Shown in pieces: positions 62,012-64,000 of a stretch of DNA of 64,000 nt. Every line of letters starts with the position of its first letter. The first letter of the stretch is position 1. The stretch comes from Rhizobiales bacterium TNE-4 (lineage in GTDB: Bacteria > Pseudomonadota > Alphaproteobacteria > Rhizobiales > Beijerinckiaceae), in NCBI GenBank assembly GCA_019083985.1, contig JAHRCV010000004.1:124001-188000 (forward strand). Reading direction: 5' to 3'. Both the position numbers and the translations under genes were made by a program. The notes under the pieces are model-generated. The model searched no databases. It was not told the DNA's origin and saw only the letters and a program-made list of their open reading frames with translations.

Positions 62012-62616
62012 TCAGCGCCGTGATGGCGCAGCCCATGGCCGGGCCTGCGCATCGCGTGCAACAAAATCAGCAATCGCGCCGCTATAGCTGCGCGTCATGT
62101 CGATATCATCCCAACCGTTCAGCAATTGCGTTTTCCAGACCGGCTCGATTTCAAAGCCTATGGTGTGGTTACCGACACGTATGATCTGTTGTGCAAGATC
62201 GATATGCACAGCACCGCCGCTACGCACCGTCTCGTTGTTCAGCAACGCTTCGGCATCGGCTTCCGCAATGATCGCTGGCAAAACGCCATTCTTCACCGCG
62301 TTGGAGGCGAAGATGTCACCAAAACTCGGCGCCAAAATGCAGCGGAAGCCGAAATCGGCAAGCGCATAGACGGCTGCTTCGCGCGAGGATCCTGAGCCAA
62401 AATTCCGCCGTGTGATAAGGATTTGCGCGCCAGCAAAAGTGGGATGGTCGAGGCGTGCTGCTTCACTCGCCGGCTCGGCACGCAGATCGTGCAACAGAAA
62501 AGGACCATAGCCTTCCGAACGCGGCCGCTTCATGAAACGTGCAGGAATCAACTGGTCCGTATCGACATTCGCAAGCGGAAGCGGAATGGCACGGCTTTCG
62601 ACAAGGGTCAAAGGCG

Positions 62617-62620
<4 letters not shown>
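62012..62620 (-). CDS. leuD: 3-isopropylmalate dehydratase small subunit
   Basis: A 202-residue protein completing the aconitase-like enzyme of leucine synthesis. It carries PLPLANVDTDQLIPARFMKRP at residues 13-33, ILITRRNFGSGSSREAAVYALADFGFRCILAPSFGDIF and NGVLPAI, the LeuD signature. The ATG at 62620 overlaps the leuC stop (ATGA), so the two subunits are translationally coupled. The ORF extends further upstream inside leuC and was not used. Confidence 0.95.

Positions 62621-64000
<1,380 letters not shown>

Overview
The window reads as chromosomal DNA of an alphaproteobacterium, most likely Hyphomicrobiales (rhizobial group). The evidence is the presence of GcrA and CpdR (alphaproteobacterial cell-cycle proteins), homospermidine synthase, a cysteine-free L36, an RpoH promoter plus a ROSE-like thermometer in front of a small heat-shock gene, and an sRNA carrying the UUUCCUCCCU core. 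The sequence is GC-rich and densely coding, except for an AT-richer patch at about 46.0-48.3 kb just after a tRNA-Val gene. No insertion sequence, prophage or CRISPR array was seen.

Layout. 0-4.4 kb: phosphate uptake and control operon pstS(partial)-pstC-pstA-pstB-phoU-phoB. 4.4-8.4 kb: gcrA (minus), then argD-argF-hslO behind a recognisable promoter and a leader terminator. 8.4-10.4 kb: a minus-strand acyl-CoA dehydrogenase/SDR pair. 10.5-13.9 kb: a cobalt-type nitrile hydratase (alpha subunit with a long His/Asp tail, beta subunit, accessory protein), convergent with a NicO-type metal transporter and its DUF1007 partner. 14.0-26.3 kb: a perfect palindromic operator, a fused indolepyruvate:ferredoxin oxidoreductase, an acyl-CoA synthetase, a five-gene branched-chain-amino-acid-type ABC importer and a phenylacetate-CoA-ligase-like enzyme. 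This is probably an aromatic or aryl amino acid uptake and activation cluster.

26.3-45.9 kb holds mostly housekeeping genes: 5'-nucleotidase-like phosphatase, hemH, kdsD, an outer-membrane barrel, galU, a lytic transglycosylase, gltD-gltB, threonine aldolase, ibpA-type Hsp20, an alpha/beta hydrolase, hisN-like phosphatase, an N-formylglutamate amidohydrolase-like gene and cpdR. A run of hairpins lies upstream of threonine aldolase, and an MmgR-like sRNA lies between hisN and the amidohydrolase gene. 45.9-50.9 kb: tRNA-Val and a small accessory islet (secreted DUF6636-like protein, DUF2805 protein, a remnant of a choloylglycine-hydrolase paralogue, a 20-residue-repeat secreted peptide), then the intact choloylglycine-hydrolase-family gene and two small envelope proteins.

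51.0-56.0 kb: zinc-free L36, then an apparent Zur box and a six-gene zinc operon: a His-rich membrane microprotein, znuC, znuB, znuA, a COG0523 GTPase and a WD40 protein. 56-64 kb: periplasmic glucan protein (opgG/D), a structured leader before ornithine decarboxylase (speF-motif-like), a GNAT enzyme, homospermidine synthase, a small secreted protein, and leuD-leuC (leuC cut by the right edge).

Most interesting points: the zinc operon with two unexplained members; the palindromic operator at the head of the aromatic cluster; the RpoH-promoter/ROSE pair; the MmgR-like sRNA; the His-rich nitrile hydratase; and the hairpin cluster at 40.40-40.49 kb. No wholly new defence or mobile system was found.
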